A DNA stretch of 38,577 bases from Candidatus Zipacnadia bacterium (GCA_029821265.1 JALGTR010000005.1:1-38577); one strand, 5' to 3'. Positions 19,724-28,844 are shown, counted from the first letter of the stretch. The notes: a model not told the origin generated them from the sequence alone. Program-made: numbers and translations.

Positions 19724-19868
19724 CTGGCAGGGGGAAGGGGTCTGTTTTCTTCTACACAGTGAGGCGCCGGATCGTGGCCTCAGTACACTGCGAGAGCCGC
19801 GGGGGGGTTTCGCGAGCCGCCCGCGGCCTGGTTCTTTCCGGCTTTCCTGTTGCAGCGCGAACCAGACG

Positions 19869-19940
19869 CTAAGCGACTCGCAGTCGCCAGCGCCAGGCCC
19901 AGAGACAAACCGCCGAATGTCTGCAACAGTCAGTATTCAT
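19869..19940 (-). CDS. trpL: Candidate trp leader peptide MNTDCCRHSAVCLWAWRWRLRVA
   Basis: Minus-strand ATG (19940-19938) to TAG (19871-19869), 23 codons plus stop. Trp codons at 19901-19899, 19895-19893 and 19889-19887; located between a promoter-like element and the intrinsic terminator. Confidence 0.7.
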   Translation of the reverse strand: MNTDCCRHSAVCLWAWRWRLRVA

Positions 19941-19954
19941 GGTTATTGTGCGAA

Positions 19955-19983
19955 ACAGTAGCAGAAGCCGAGGGGGCTGTCAA
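19955..19983 (-). promoter_or_regulatory. Candidate trp operon promoter (TTGACA-N17-TACTGT, TGC extended -10)
   Basis: Minus-strand TTGACA (+ 19978-19983), 17-nt spacer, TACTGT (+ 19955-19960) preceded by TGC. Confidence 0.65.
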
Positions 19984-20005
19984 GAGCTTTCTGCTGCCTT
20001 CTCCT

Positions 20006-20032
20006 CTGAGCCGGCCGCGAAACGGGGCTCAG
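20006..20032 (-). terminator. Hairpin overlapping the stop codon of the endonuclease III gene
   Basis: ctgagcc ... ggctcag (7-bp arms), just upstream of the trp promoter; no clear T-tract. Confidence 0.35.
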
Positions 20033-20715
20033 CCCTCTCGCGGTTCGACGTCGCCGTTTCTGTACGCATCGCAGAATCTGGAGATGACGCATTCGTGGCA
20101 TTCAGGGCGCGAGGGGTGGCACGTCTCACGGCCGTGCTGCACCATGTTGAGATGAAGCTGGAAGTGCAGATCCGCGGGGATTGCGTCGGTGAGGATATCG
20201 TAGGCCTTCTCCGCCGACGCGTCCTCGGGGATCCAGCCCAGGCGGCCGCTGACGCGATGCACGTGTGTGTCCACCGGGAAGAATGGCATGCCGCAGTCAA
20301 ACAGCAGCACGATTGCGGCGGTCTTCGGGCCCACGCCCTTGAACCGCGAGAGGTACTGACAGGCCGCATCGGGCTCCATCTCGCAGACGTGGTCGAGCGA
20401 GAGCTCGCCGCGCTCGGCGGCAAGCTGGTCGAGTATGTTGTATATGCGCTTCGATTTCGTTGGGGCCAGGCCCGCCGGCTCGATTGGCTTCTCGATCTGG
20501 GCCGGGCCCGCCTCCAGCGCGTCCTCCCAGTCCGGAAAACGCTGTTTGAGGGCCTCGAACGCCGGGATCGAGTTCCTGTCGGTGGTGTTTTGCGAGAGGA
20601 TGGTGCGAATCAGCGAATCGAGGGGGTCACCGGGAACCCGGTGCTTCTCGCCGTACGCCTCCGCCAGCAGCTCGTTGACGCGCCGAAAGGTCCTCGGCCG
20701 GAGCTCTTGCGCCAC
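20029..20715 (-). CDS. nth: Endonuclease III / HhH-GPD base-excision DNA glycosylase
   Basis: LIRTILSQNTTDRNSIPAFEALK; LSRFKGVGPKTAAIVLLFDCGMPFFPVDTHVHRVSGRLGWIP; C-terminal cysteines CHPSRPECHECVISRFC fit an Fe-S loop. Confidence 0.9.
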   Translation of the reverse strand: MAQELRPRTFRRVNELLAEAYGEKHRVPGDPLDSLIRTILSQNTTDRNSIPAFEALKQRFPDWEDALEAGPAQIEKPIEPAGLAPTKSKRIYNILDQLAAERGELSLDHVCEMEPDAACQYLSRFKGVGPKTAAIVLLFDCGMPFFPVDTHVHRVSGRLGWIPEDASAEKAYDILTDAIPADLHFQLHLNMVQHGRETCHPSRPECHECVISRFCDAYRNGDVEPREG

Positions 20716-20717
20716 CC

Positions 20718-23700
20718 TTACCCCTCGTCCCCGTCGGTTTGATCCCCGGTCGGGCGCTGTTGCTCAGCGCCGGGGTCCTCCGCCGCGTCATCGGGCTCAT
20801 CGGTCCCGGGGTGCTGATCGAGCAGCGGCACCGTCTCGACCGTGACATTGCCGGCCGCATCGCGCGCGCGCACCTTCAGCTCCGTCTCCTCGACCGGGAT
20901 CTGCGGCAGGCTGATCGTGAACAGCTCCTCGCGGGCGTCCAGCAACCCGTCGCGCACAGGCGCGGCGCGCCACCGCTGCTCACTGCCGAACGTCCAGTCG
21001 ATCGACGTGAGATGGCTCAGCTCATCCGTGGCGAGTCCACGCAGCTCAAGCAGGTCATCACCGCGGCGCGGCGTGGACATGATCTTTACCTGAGGGTATC
21101 CGTTATCGACGATCACTCTCCGGACGATGACCTCCTCGGTCGCCGCACCGATCGGGTTGCTCGGCTCGTCGCTGATCACCAGGCGCAGGTCGTAAACGCC
21201 GTCCTCGACGTCCTCGGTGTTCCACTTCCAGGAATCCTCGCCCTGCACGGTTTTGAGCTCCGTCCACTCCTCCTCGCCGGCTGCGCGAGAGGAGATCGTC
21301 ACGGCGAGCGTGTCATCGTCGTCGTCCTCGGCATCCCACTTGAGCTCGAACTCCCCGCGGATGGACTCGCCGGCGTGCGGCGCCTTCACCTCCAGCGTCG
21401 GCCTGCGGTTGCGCGGCAGGTAGCTTACGGCGATCCGTGTCAGCTCCGGACCTGCAGCGCAGGTTCCGGCCATGCGCAGTCGATACTGAAGGTAGCGCGC
21501 GGCAGGTGCCTGCAGCCGTTCGCCGGGCGTCGTCAGGGCGCGGGTCCAGCCGCTCCAGCTGCCATCATCCGGGACTCGGGAGTTGCCCGAGCGCGCGTCC
21601 ACCTCCAGTGTCGCCGTGCCAGGCAGTTGTGCGTCCCAGTCAACGCGCGCCCAGCGGCTGACGCGCTCGGCGTCGAGGGCCTCTGAGGCGTAGCTGCCCT
21701 TCGCAGGCGCGGTCGGCTGCAGGCGCCACAGCCGCACGGGGTTGCTCGCCGCGGCGAAGACGGAATCGGCGCCGGCAGAGATCGCCGTGATCCGCGCCGA
21801 GACCTCATCCCGGGCCGCCACGGCGGTGCGTGCCTTCTCATCGACCGCTACGATCTGCCCGTCGCTGGCGGTGGCGACCCAGGCCATCCTCGAGGCGAAT
21901 GCGACGCCAAGCGCGTCGTCGTCCGCCTTCCAGGCCTCGGTGGCGTCGCCATCGGCATCAACGATGAAGACCCTGCCATCCTCGGCCGTCGTGACCACGA
22001 GGCGGCCGAGGTCATCAAGCGCCAGTCCGGTGATCGCGTCCTCCTCGCACCCGAACACGCTGCGCGCGTGGCCCTCGGGGTTGATCGCGAAGACGACGCC
22101 CTGGTCGTCGCCGACGCCCGCGTAGAGCGTGTCGCCCGCCGACAGGAGGTCGAGGACGTGACGTCCGGAGAGCTGCGCGAACAACTGCGCCTCATCCTCC
22201 AGCGCGTAGATCCGGCCCTCGGTGCCCGTGCCCGCCAGGACACGTCCCGCATGGCTCTCGAGCGACCAGACGTAGTCCTCGGGCAACTGCCATTCGCGCA
22301 GGATGGCGCCATCGGCGCTGAGGTGCAACACACGGCCGTCGGGGCCGGTGCCAGCCCAGATCCCACCCGAGCCGTCAGGCAGGAGGCTCAGTACCAGCGC
22401 GCTGCCGATGTCGGCGACCGTCTCCACGCCCTCGCCGGGCCGCCAGCGGTAGATCCGCCCGGGATTGCCGACGGCCAGCCAGCAGGCATCGCCGTCAGCG
22501 GCGATCGCCCACGCGATCGAGGCGTCGATCTGCGCGACCATCTCGGCGGGCGGAGCGAGGATCACCGCGCCATCGCTGCGGACCATTGTGCCGTCGGTCT
22601 CGCCCTCCTCGAAGTCGTCGGCATCGGTGTGCAGGAAGCTGCTGAGGCCGCGGGCCAGTGCCTCGCCATCGGGCTCAGGATGCTCGCGTGTGTCGTCATC
22701 CTCGTCCGCCTCGTCCTCGTCCTCGTCGTCATCACCGTCGATCTTCGGCTCAGGCGCCGGCTCTTCGTCCTTCGGCTCGAGCTCAGGCGTGGGCAGGTCG
22801 GCGTTCTGCATCGGGCGGGCGTCGGTCTGCAGTGAGTCCATCGCCCACCACAGATGCGGGAGTCTGTCCATCGCCGACGCAAAGGTGGTGCTCTCCTCCT
22901 CCGCGTCCGGCCTCCCTGTGACCTTTCCGCGCTCGCCGAGGCGATTCTCGGTCGGAAGGTTCGCAATCTGCCAGCCGAAGAGGAAGTACTCGGTGTCGAA
23001 TGTCTCGCTCAGTTCACGGTAGCCCGCGACCACATCGCTGCTGGTGTCCTCGGCGATGAGCTTCGAGGCCTGCACCGGAAGCCCGACCAGTTGGGTGCCG
23101 TCGAGGCCCAGCGCCACCTCCGGGATTGCGGCTGCGACGTACAGCTGGTTGCCGCGCTTCATCTCCGCCACCAGCTTCGCGAGGTCCTCGAGGCTGTCGA
23201 TCTGCGGCATCAGCAGGCGCAGGAAGGCGCGCAGGCTGTACTCCTCGGTCCCGGACGCCGCTCCAACCCGGAGCTGGCCCTTCGGCAGGTCCTCGGGCAG
23301 GTCGAAGCGCACCACGCGCTCGAACTCCTCGCCGCCCTCGGGTCGCATGACGACGTGGACCGTGAGCTGCTCGCCGGCGCGCGCGACGTGTTCCTCGACG
23401 TAGACCCGCTCGATCGCGGCGATCTTCTCATCGTCGGAGAGGGTCACGCGGGCGGTCAGCGAGGCCGGCTGCTGGGGAGAGAAGCGGTTCTGGGTCAGGT
23501 AGTAGAGAGCCTCCTCGACCCAGCTCACAACGGGGATGACTGAGCCCGGGTGGTAGACAACATCCTCGCGCGTGATCACCGCGCCCCCGTCGCCCTCCAG
23601 CTCGAACGCCAGGGTACCCACGCCGTCGCTGCCGGGATTGCAGGTCGCCTCGACGGCAGAGAGCATCGACGTCATCAGCAGCCCGGGCGTCACCATCTCG

Positions 23701-24734
23701 TGGCTGGCGGCGCGCACGTTGAAGGTGCGGGTCAGGTTCCGGTCCTCGCTGGTTACTGTGATCCGCGCGGGCACCATAGGCGCGTCCTCGCCCAGCTCAC
23801 AGCCGACCGACCACGCCCCGTCACGCAGCAGGGCTCCCACGGTCCTCATCGGGGAGGAGAGCTTGTTCGATCGGCTGATGCTGGGGAGAAAGTCATGGAT
23901 CCATGCCGTCGTGATCGGCAGACGCACCTGCCCCATCTTCATCATCGGATGGCCGAAGGCCAGGATCTCATCGCCGTCGCGCCAGGTGAGTGTGCCAACC
24001 GTGGAGATATCGAAGTCCCCCTCGAGGAGCTGCACACCCAGCGCCGAGCCGGGCTGAAGCTCGACCTCCGGCCCGTCGGAGAGGCGCCCGGGGCCCGGGA
24101 TCGCCTCGAGTCCGTAGGGCTCGACCATCTCCCGCAGCCGCTGCATCGCAGCGTCTCCGAGGCCCGCCGCGTTAATCACCGGATTGACCGGCGCAAGGTT
24201 GATGGTGCGTTCGTCGGCGAATGCGGGGCCATCGGGATCGATGCGGGCGCGATCGATCCAGCGTCCGCACAGTTGCGCGCCGCGCAGAGGATGGTCATCG
24301 GGCAGCGAGGCCTGCTCGGTCCCGGCGGCCGAGTCGAGCATCGCGCGGATCGGGGTAACGCCGCCGATCGCCTCGCGCAGGAAGCCCCAGCCGTAGGCGA
24401 TCGCGCCGACGAGCCTGCCTCCCACGTAGATCGGGCTGCCGCTCATGCCGCCGATGATGCCGGATTCGCGCTCGACCACCGGCCCGGAGGTGACCCTGAT
24501 GAGGATCAGGTCCTCACCGAGGTTGGCCTTTTTCAGGACGCCGAGGATCTCCACGTCGAAGCGGGTGATCTCCGTCCCGGAGAAGACGCTCAGACCGTAG
24601 CCGGTCATTCCGCGCGAAAGCTCGGAGGAGTCCATCATGGTGGCGGGGTCAAAGCGCGATGAGGTCGGCTGGGCAACGGCAACAGCCGCCACCGCGACGA
24701 TGGCGAGCGCGGCGAGGGGGGCTTTCAGGCGCAT
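20718..24734 (-). CDS. Large secreted protein: SpoIVB/S55 peptidase-like domain, acidic linker, propeller-like repeats, C-terminal beta domain
   Basis: Signal peptide MRLKAPLAALAIVAVAAVAVAQ; S55-like GIIGGMSGSPIYVGGRLVGAIAYGWGF; acidic linker DGDDDEDEDEADEDDD; repeats such as GSGGIWAGTGPDGRVLHLSADG and AGRVLAGTGTEGRIYALED. Confidence 0.8.
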   Translation of the reverse strand: MRLKAPLAALAIVAVAAVAVAQPTSSRFDPATMMDSSELSRGMTGYGLSVFSGTEITRFDVEILGVLKKANLGEDLILIRVTSGPVVERESGIIGGMSGSPIYVGGRLVGAIAYGWGFLREAIGGVTPIRAMLDSAAGTEQASLPDDHPLRGAQLCGRWIDRARIDPDGPAFADERTINLAPVNPVINAAGLGDAAMQRLREMVEPYGLEAIPGPGRLSDGPEVELQPGSALGVQLLEGDFDISTVGTLTWRDGDEILAFGHPMMKMGQVRLPITTAWIHDFLPSISRSNKLSSPMRTVGALLRDGAWSVGCELGEDAPMVPARITVTSEDRNLTRTFNVRAASHEMVTPGLLMTSMLSAVEATCNPGSDGVGTLAFELEGDGGAVITREDVVYHPGSVIPVVSWVEEALYYLTQNRFSPQQPASLTARVTLSDDEKIAAIERVYVEEHVARAGEQLTVHVVMRPEGGEEFERVVRFDLPEDLPKGQLRVGAASGTEEYSLRAFLRLLMPQIDSLEDLAKLVAEMKRGNQLYVAAAIPEVALGLDGTQLVGLPVQASKLIAEDTSSDVVAGYRELSETFDTEYFLFGWQIANLPTENRLGERGKVTGRPDAEEESTTFASAMDRLPHLWWAMDSLQTDARPMQNADLPTPELEPKDEEPAPEPKIDGDDDEDEDEADEDDDTREHPEPDGEALARGLSSFLHTDADDFEEGETDGTMVRSDGAVILAPPAEMVAQIDASIAWAIAADGDACWLAVGNPGRIYRWRPGEGVETVADIGSALVLSLLPDGSGGIWAGTGPDGRVLHLSADGAILREWQLPEDYVWSLESHAGRVLAGTGTEGRIYALEDEAQLFAQLSGRHVLDLLSAGDTLYAGVGDDQGVVFAINPEGHARSVFGCEEDAITGLALDDLGRLVVTTAEDGRVFIVDADGDATEAWKADDDALGVAFASRMAWVATASDGQIVAVDEKARTAVAARDEVSARITAISAGADSVFAAASNPVRLWRLQPTAPAKGSYASEALDAERVSRWARVDWDAQLPGTATLEVDARSGNSRVPDDGSWSGWTRALTTPGERLQAPAARYLQYRLRMAGTCAAGPELTRIAVSYLPRNRRPTLEVKAPHAGESIRGEFELKWDAEDDDDDTLAVTISSRAAGEEEWTELKTVQGEDSWKWNTEDVEDGVYDLRLVISDEPSNPIGAATEEVIVRRVIVDNGYPQVKIMSTPRRGDDLLELRGLATDELSHLTSIDWTFGSEQRWRAAPVRDGLLDAREELFTISLPQIPVEETELKVRARDAAGNVTVETVPLLDQHPGTDEPDDAAEDPGAEQQRPTGDQTDGDEG

Positions 24735-24926
24735 CTGTCATCTCCTCGATGGTCGGTCTCGGTCCGGATACCATGCCGGAGCAGGCCAACATAGCATTTC
24801 CGGACGATCGCTGCCCTTACCTGCCTGCGCGCCGGGGCCACCGCGGGTCCTCAGGCCGGGGCGGTACATGGCAAGGGCGCGACGGAATGCGCCGCGCTCC
24901 GCGTGTGCCCTTTCCCGACCTCGTCG

Positions 24927-25559
24927 TCAATCGACGACCGTCGGCCAGGACTTCAGCTCGAGCTTCTGCACGAACCAGCTTCCGCGGCCGCCGGGATCGA
25001 GTGCGATGACAAACCGCTGCTCGGGCGTGCGGTTGCCGTAAAGCTGGGAGGGTTCGACCTGCGCGTACCAGGTGTGCATGCCGCCGGTCCAGCGCCTTCC
25101 GCCCTCGACCATCATCATGTTGTCCTGCGCGGGGCCGCGGCCAAGTCCGAGGTCCAGCCAGCTCCAGGTGCGTCCGCGGCGGCGCGCCTCGGCGCGCATT
25201 CGGAAGCCGATCGGCTCGTCGGTGTCGATGATCTCGCACAGGAGCATCAGCGGCCTCGGGTTGCCCCAGCTTGCGTCGAGGTTGGCCTCCTCCTCGTCCA
25301 GCGCCCCGCTCCACGGGAACACAAGGCCCTGGTTGGTGAAGGACGCCTGTGACGGCACGATGGCGCGAATGATGCGGAAGTTCCCGACCTCGACGGTGTC
25401 TCCGGGCGGGCAGGGCAGCATCGCGTCACCCACGCCGCGGTACACCTTCACGCCATCAGGCTTGAACATAATGGTCGCGCCCTCGTTCTGGGCGGCGGCG
25501 CCGAAGGCAGCCCCGAGCACGATCATCAGCGCGACGCAGGCGATCACCAGCTTACGCAT
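24927..25559 (-). CDS. Secreted protein of unknown function
   Basis: MRKLVIACVALMIVLGAAFGAAAQ signal peptide; no family recognised in the rest. ORF track start is 25583. Confidence 0.6.
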   Translation of the reverse strand: MRKLVIACVALMIVLGAAFGAAAQNEGATIMFKPDGVKVYRGVGDAMLPCPPGDTVEVGNFRIIRAIVPSQASFTNQGLVFPWSGALDEEEANLDASWGNPRPLMLLCEIIDTDEPIGFRMRAEARRRGRTWSWLDLGLGRGPAQDNMMMVEGGRRWTGGMHTWYAQVEPSQLYGNRTPEQRFVIALDPGGRGSWFVQKLELKSWPTVVD

Positions 25560-25742
25560 CGCAAGGCCCTCCTGTTCGAGCAACCCCTTCTGCGCCCGAT
25601 TCGGCTCACATCCTCGGTACAGTTACACACCCGGCGGCGTTTCCCTTCCCGCGTGCAGGGAAAGATCCAATATGCGCGGAACTACCATCGCACCCGGCGC
25701 CGGGGTCCGCCCGGCGCGCATCTGTCTGTCAACTGGAGGCAA

Positions 25743-26999
25743 ATGACCATGCCCAACCTTGCGATTAACGGCGGGGAGAAAACGCGAACCGAGGGCTGGC
25801 CGAAGTGGCCACCCGATGATCCGGGCTTCCTCGAGAACCTCAAGGCCGTGCTCGATTCGGGCGTCTGGGGCGTCAACGGGGAGTGGACGCTGAAGGCCAT
25901 TGAGATGATGTGCGACTTCCACGACGCCAATCACGGCGTCGCGGTGACCAGCGGAACGACGGCGCTGGAGGTCGCTCTGCGGGCCTGCGGGGTTAAGGTC
26001 GGCGACGAGGTCATCGTCCCGCCCTACACCTTCGTGGCGACCGCCAGCTCAGTGGTGGCCATCGGCGGGATCCCGGTCTTCGTGGATATCGACCCGGAGA
26101 CATTTAACATCGACCCCGATGCCATCGAGGACGCGATCACCGATCGTACCGCGGCCATCATCGCGGTGCATATAGGCGGATCGCCCGCGGACATGGAGCC
26201 GATCATGCAGGTCGCGCGCAAGCACGGTCTGAAAGTGGTCGAGGACTGCGCGCAGGCCCACGGCGCCATCTACCGCGGTCGGCGTGTCGGCGCCATCGGC
26301 GATGCGGGCGCCTTCAGCTTCCAGTCCTCCAAGAACGTGACCGCGGGCGAGGGCGGCATGATCCTGACCAACGATCCGGACCTTTACAGCAAGTGCTGGT
26401 CGCTGCACAATATCGGGCGCGTGCCCGAGGGCGGCTGGTATGATCACCGGGTCATGGGCTTCAACTACCGCATGACGCAGTTCCAGGGCGCGCTGATCTG
26501 CCGCGGCATGGAGCTTCTGCCGGAGCACTTCGAACTGCGGGCGAGGAACGGCGACTACCTGCGCCAGCGGCTGGAAGAGGTCGAGGGCGTGGAGCTGCAG
26601 AAGCTCACACACCCCGACAACGTGTCGGCCTTCCACCTGTACATCTTCCGCTACGATCCGGAGGCCTTCGATGGCCTCAGCCGCGACCGCTTCCTGCAGG
26701 CGCTCGGCGCCGAGGGCATCCCGGCGGCGAGGGGGTACAACCCGCTCTACCGCGAGGGGATGTTTGCGGACAAGGTGAACACCGACGAGTTCCCGTTCTG
26801 CCCGCCCTTCTACGAGGGTACGGTCAACTACAAGGAGGTCTCGTGCCCGGCGTGTGAGCACATATGCGACGTCGGCAGCTTCTGGATGAGTCAGCGGACT
26901 GGCCTCGCGGACGAGAAGGCCATGGATGACATCGTCGACGCGATACTCAAGATCCAGGCAAACCTTGACGAGCTCGAGGAGGAAGAGGCCGCACAGTGA
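25743..26999 (+). CDS. DegT/DnrJ/EryC1/StrS family PLP-dependent aminotransferase
   Basis: NHGVAVTSGTTALEVALRACGVKVGDEVIVPPYTFVATASSV; VEDCAQAHGA; GDAGAFSFQSSKNVTAGEGGMILTND. Confidence 0.93.
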   Translation: MTMPNLAINGGEKTRTEGWPKWPPDDPGFLENLKAVLDSGVWGVNGEWTLKAIEMMCDFHDANHGVAVTSGTTALEVALRACGVKVGDEVIVPPYTFVATASSVVAIGGIPVFVDIDPETFNIDPDAIEDAITDRTAAIIAVHIGGSPADMEPIMQVARKHGLKVVEDCAQAHGAIYRGRRVGAIGDAGAFSFQSSKNVTAGEGGMILTNDPDLYSKCWSLHNIGRVPEGGWYDHRVMGFNYRMTQFQGALICRGMELLPEHFELRARNGDYLRQRLEEVEGVELQKLTHPDNVSAFHLYIFRYDPEAFDGLSRDRFLQALGAEGIPAARGYNPLYREGMFADKVNTDEFPFCPPFYEGTVNYKEVSCPACEHICDVGSFWMSQRTGLADEKAMDDIVDAILKIQANLDELEEEEAAQ

Positions 27000-28798
27000 C
27001 CGTGCTTCGCACCGCGTTTTTCGCCGCGGCGATCGCGGCAGCGGCCACGCAGCCGGCCTGCGCCCAGCATCTGATGCGCCTGCTCGAGCGCGGGCCGGTT
27101 GGATTCCTGCACGGACAGACGCTGCTGCAGGTCAGCGGTGATCTCACCGCCGGTGACTTCTCGCACCCCGCCGTCGCCGACTGGGATGGGGACGGCTCTG
27201 CCGACCTCGTGGTGGGGTCGGGCTATGGTGATCTGCTGCTTTTCAGCCGCCCCGATGATGGTCCCTACGAGCCCGCCCGGGCGCTGTTGCCTGCGGAGGA
27301 CCTGCCGCTCGGGGCCGTGCCCCAGCGCCGCCAGATTTCCCCCTGGCTGGGCGACCTCGACGGCGACGGCACCCTCGACCTGTTGATGGGCGTGGGTGAG
27401 CGCGTCTATCGCTACGTTGTGCGCGACGCCGCAGCGCGAGAGGGCAGGTTGCTCGCCGGTCCCGGCTCTCAGGTGACGCTGCCGGGACCACTTGCGCCGG
27501 CGGCGGCCGATCTCGACGGCGACGGGACCGCCGAGGTCATCATCGCCGACGGCCGCGGACAATTGCACCGCCTCGTTAGCAGCTCGGCGCAGCCGGTGGT
27601 CGCCGGTGGCGCGATCCTGCAGGTCACTCCGCCGGTGCGTGCATGGGCCGGCGACTGGGATGGCGATGCGAGAGCCGATCTGCTGCTCGGCGCAGGTGAT
27701 GGTCGCGTGCTGCTGTGCGCGGGAGGCGCAAGTGGCCTCGCCGGGCCCGCAGAGCTCCTCTCATCGGGCGATCGCCTCGAGGCTGCGCCATGGGCGACTG
27801 ACTTCGATGCCGACGGCGACCTCGACCTGCTTGTGGGTGAACGCGGGGGGCGGGTGGTGCTATTCACGCGCGAGGGCGATGTGTTGACCGAGGCCGGTGC
27901 GCTGCAGCAGCACGAGGCGCCGATCGACGCCGGACGTTGCCCGGTGGCGACCGCAGGCGACTGGGATGGCGATGGTGATCAGGACCTTGTGATCGGCGGG
28001 GAGGACGGCTCGGTGCGGCTGTACGAGCGGGTGGCGGGCGGGGAGCTGCGCTTCGCCCGAGGGCTGCAGAGCGCCGATGACGAGGGCCTGGTGATGGCGC
28101 CCGGCGAGGGACCTTTGCGCTACGCCGCCCCGGCGCTGACCGACTGGGACAGCGACGGCGACCTCGACCTGCTCGTGGGCGGCGCGTGCGGCGAGGTGCA
28201 CCTGTGGCGCAACGACAGAGGGCTGCGTCACGCCGGGCCGATGCGGGTCAGCGGCGAGCCGCTGGTGCTGGCCGGGATCACCATGCCCGCGCCCTTCGAT
28301 TACAACGGCGACGGGGACATGGACGTCTTCATCGGGGCGCGGCCTCGTCCCGATCGGCGCAGTGGCGAGGGCATCGTGCTCCCGGAGCTGGCGCCCGGCT
28401 GCGCATACTTCGAGAACACCACCGACCGCGCGGGCGTGCTGCCGATCTTCGCCAAGGGCGTGCCATTGGCGATGACGATCACGTCAGAGGATGCCGGGCT
28501 GCGACGCGACGCGGGCTTTCTGGCGCCCTACGCCACCTACCCAACTGAGTGGACGCCCGGGCGGATCGACTTCATCACGGTCACCCTGCAGGGCACCTTC
28601 GTCTTCCGTAACACCGCCGGTCGCGGATCGTACGCCCTCCTCGAGACGACCTCCGAAGGCCGGGCGCTGCCACGTGCGCTCCTGCCGCCGCTATACTCGG
28701 CGGTGCCGGTCCGGCTGGACGAGCGACAGGGCCTGCTGGCGGCCGGCTGTGCGTCAGGCTTCGTCGTGTGGTATCCGCGCGAGGCGCTGGAGCCGTAG
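26996..28798 (+). CDS. Secreted FG-GAP/VCBS repeat protein
   Basis: Signal peptide; eight DxDxDG units, e.g. DWDGDGSADLVVGSGYGDLLLF, DLDGDGTLDLLMGVG, DLDGDGTAEVIIADG, DFDADGDLDLLVGERG, DWDSDGDLDLLVGGACG, DYNGDGDMDVFIG. GTG start overlaps the upstream TGA. Confidence 0.88.
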   Translation: MTVLRTAFFAAAIAAAATQPACAQHLMRLLERGPVGFLHGQTLLQVSGDLTAGDFSHPAVADWDGDGSADLVVGSGYGDLLLFSRPDDGPYEPARALLPAEDLPLGAVPQRRQISPWLGDLDGDGTLDLLMGVGERVYRYVVRDAAAREGRLLAGPGSQVTLPGPLAPAAADLDGDGTAEVIIADGRGQLHRLVSSSAQPVVAGGAILQVTPPVRAWAGDWDGDARADLLLGAGDGRVLLCAGGASGLAGPAELLSSGDRLEAAPWATDFDADGDLDLLVGERGGRVVLFTREGDVLTEAGALQQHEAPIDAGRCPVATAGDWDGDGDQDLVIGGEDGSVRLYERVAGGELRFARGLQSADDEGLVMAPGEGPLRYAAPALTDWDSDGDLDLLVGGACGEVHLWRNDRGLRHAGPMRVSGEPLVLAGITMPAPFDYNGDGDMDVFIGARPRPDRRSGEGIVLPELAPGCAYFENTTDRAGVLPIFAKGVPLAMTITSEDAGLRRDAGFLAPYATYPTEWTPGRIDFITVTLQGTFVFRNTAGRGSYALLETTSEGRALPRALLPPLYSAVPVRLDERQGLLAAGCASGFVVWYPREALEP

Positions 28799-28844
28799 CG
28801 GTGGCGAGGCGCCGTCGCGTGGGGATCCGAATGCATCGAACTGA

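Noticed and set aside
19691-19725. Considered a T-box riboswitch for the trpE leader
   Set aside because: No AGGGTGGNACCGCG-type T-box sequence was found near the terminator; the leader ORF with Trp codons fits ribosome-mediated attenuation better.
23550-24662. 370-aa + strand ORF opposite the S55-like gene
   Set aside because: Antisense shadow of the GMSGSPI-containing N-terminal domain.
27170-28350. Repeated DNA pattern (gactgggatggcgatgg-like units) as a possible DNA repeat array
   Set aside because: Explained by in-frame FG-GAP DxDxDG protein repeats.
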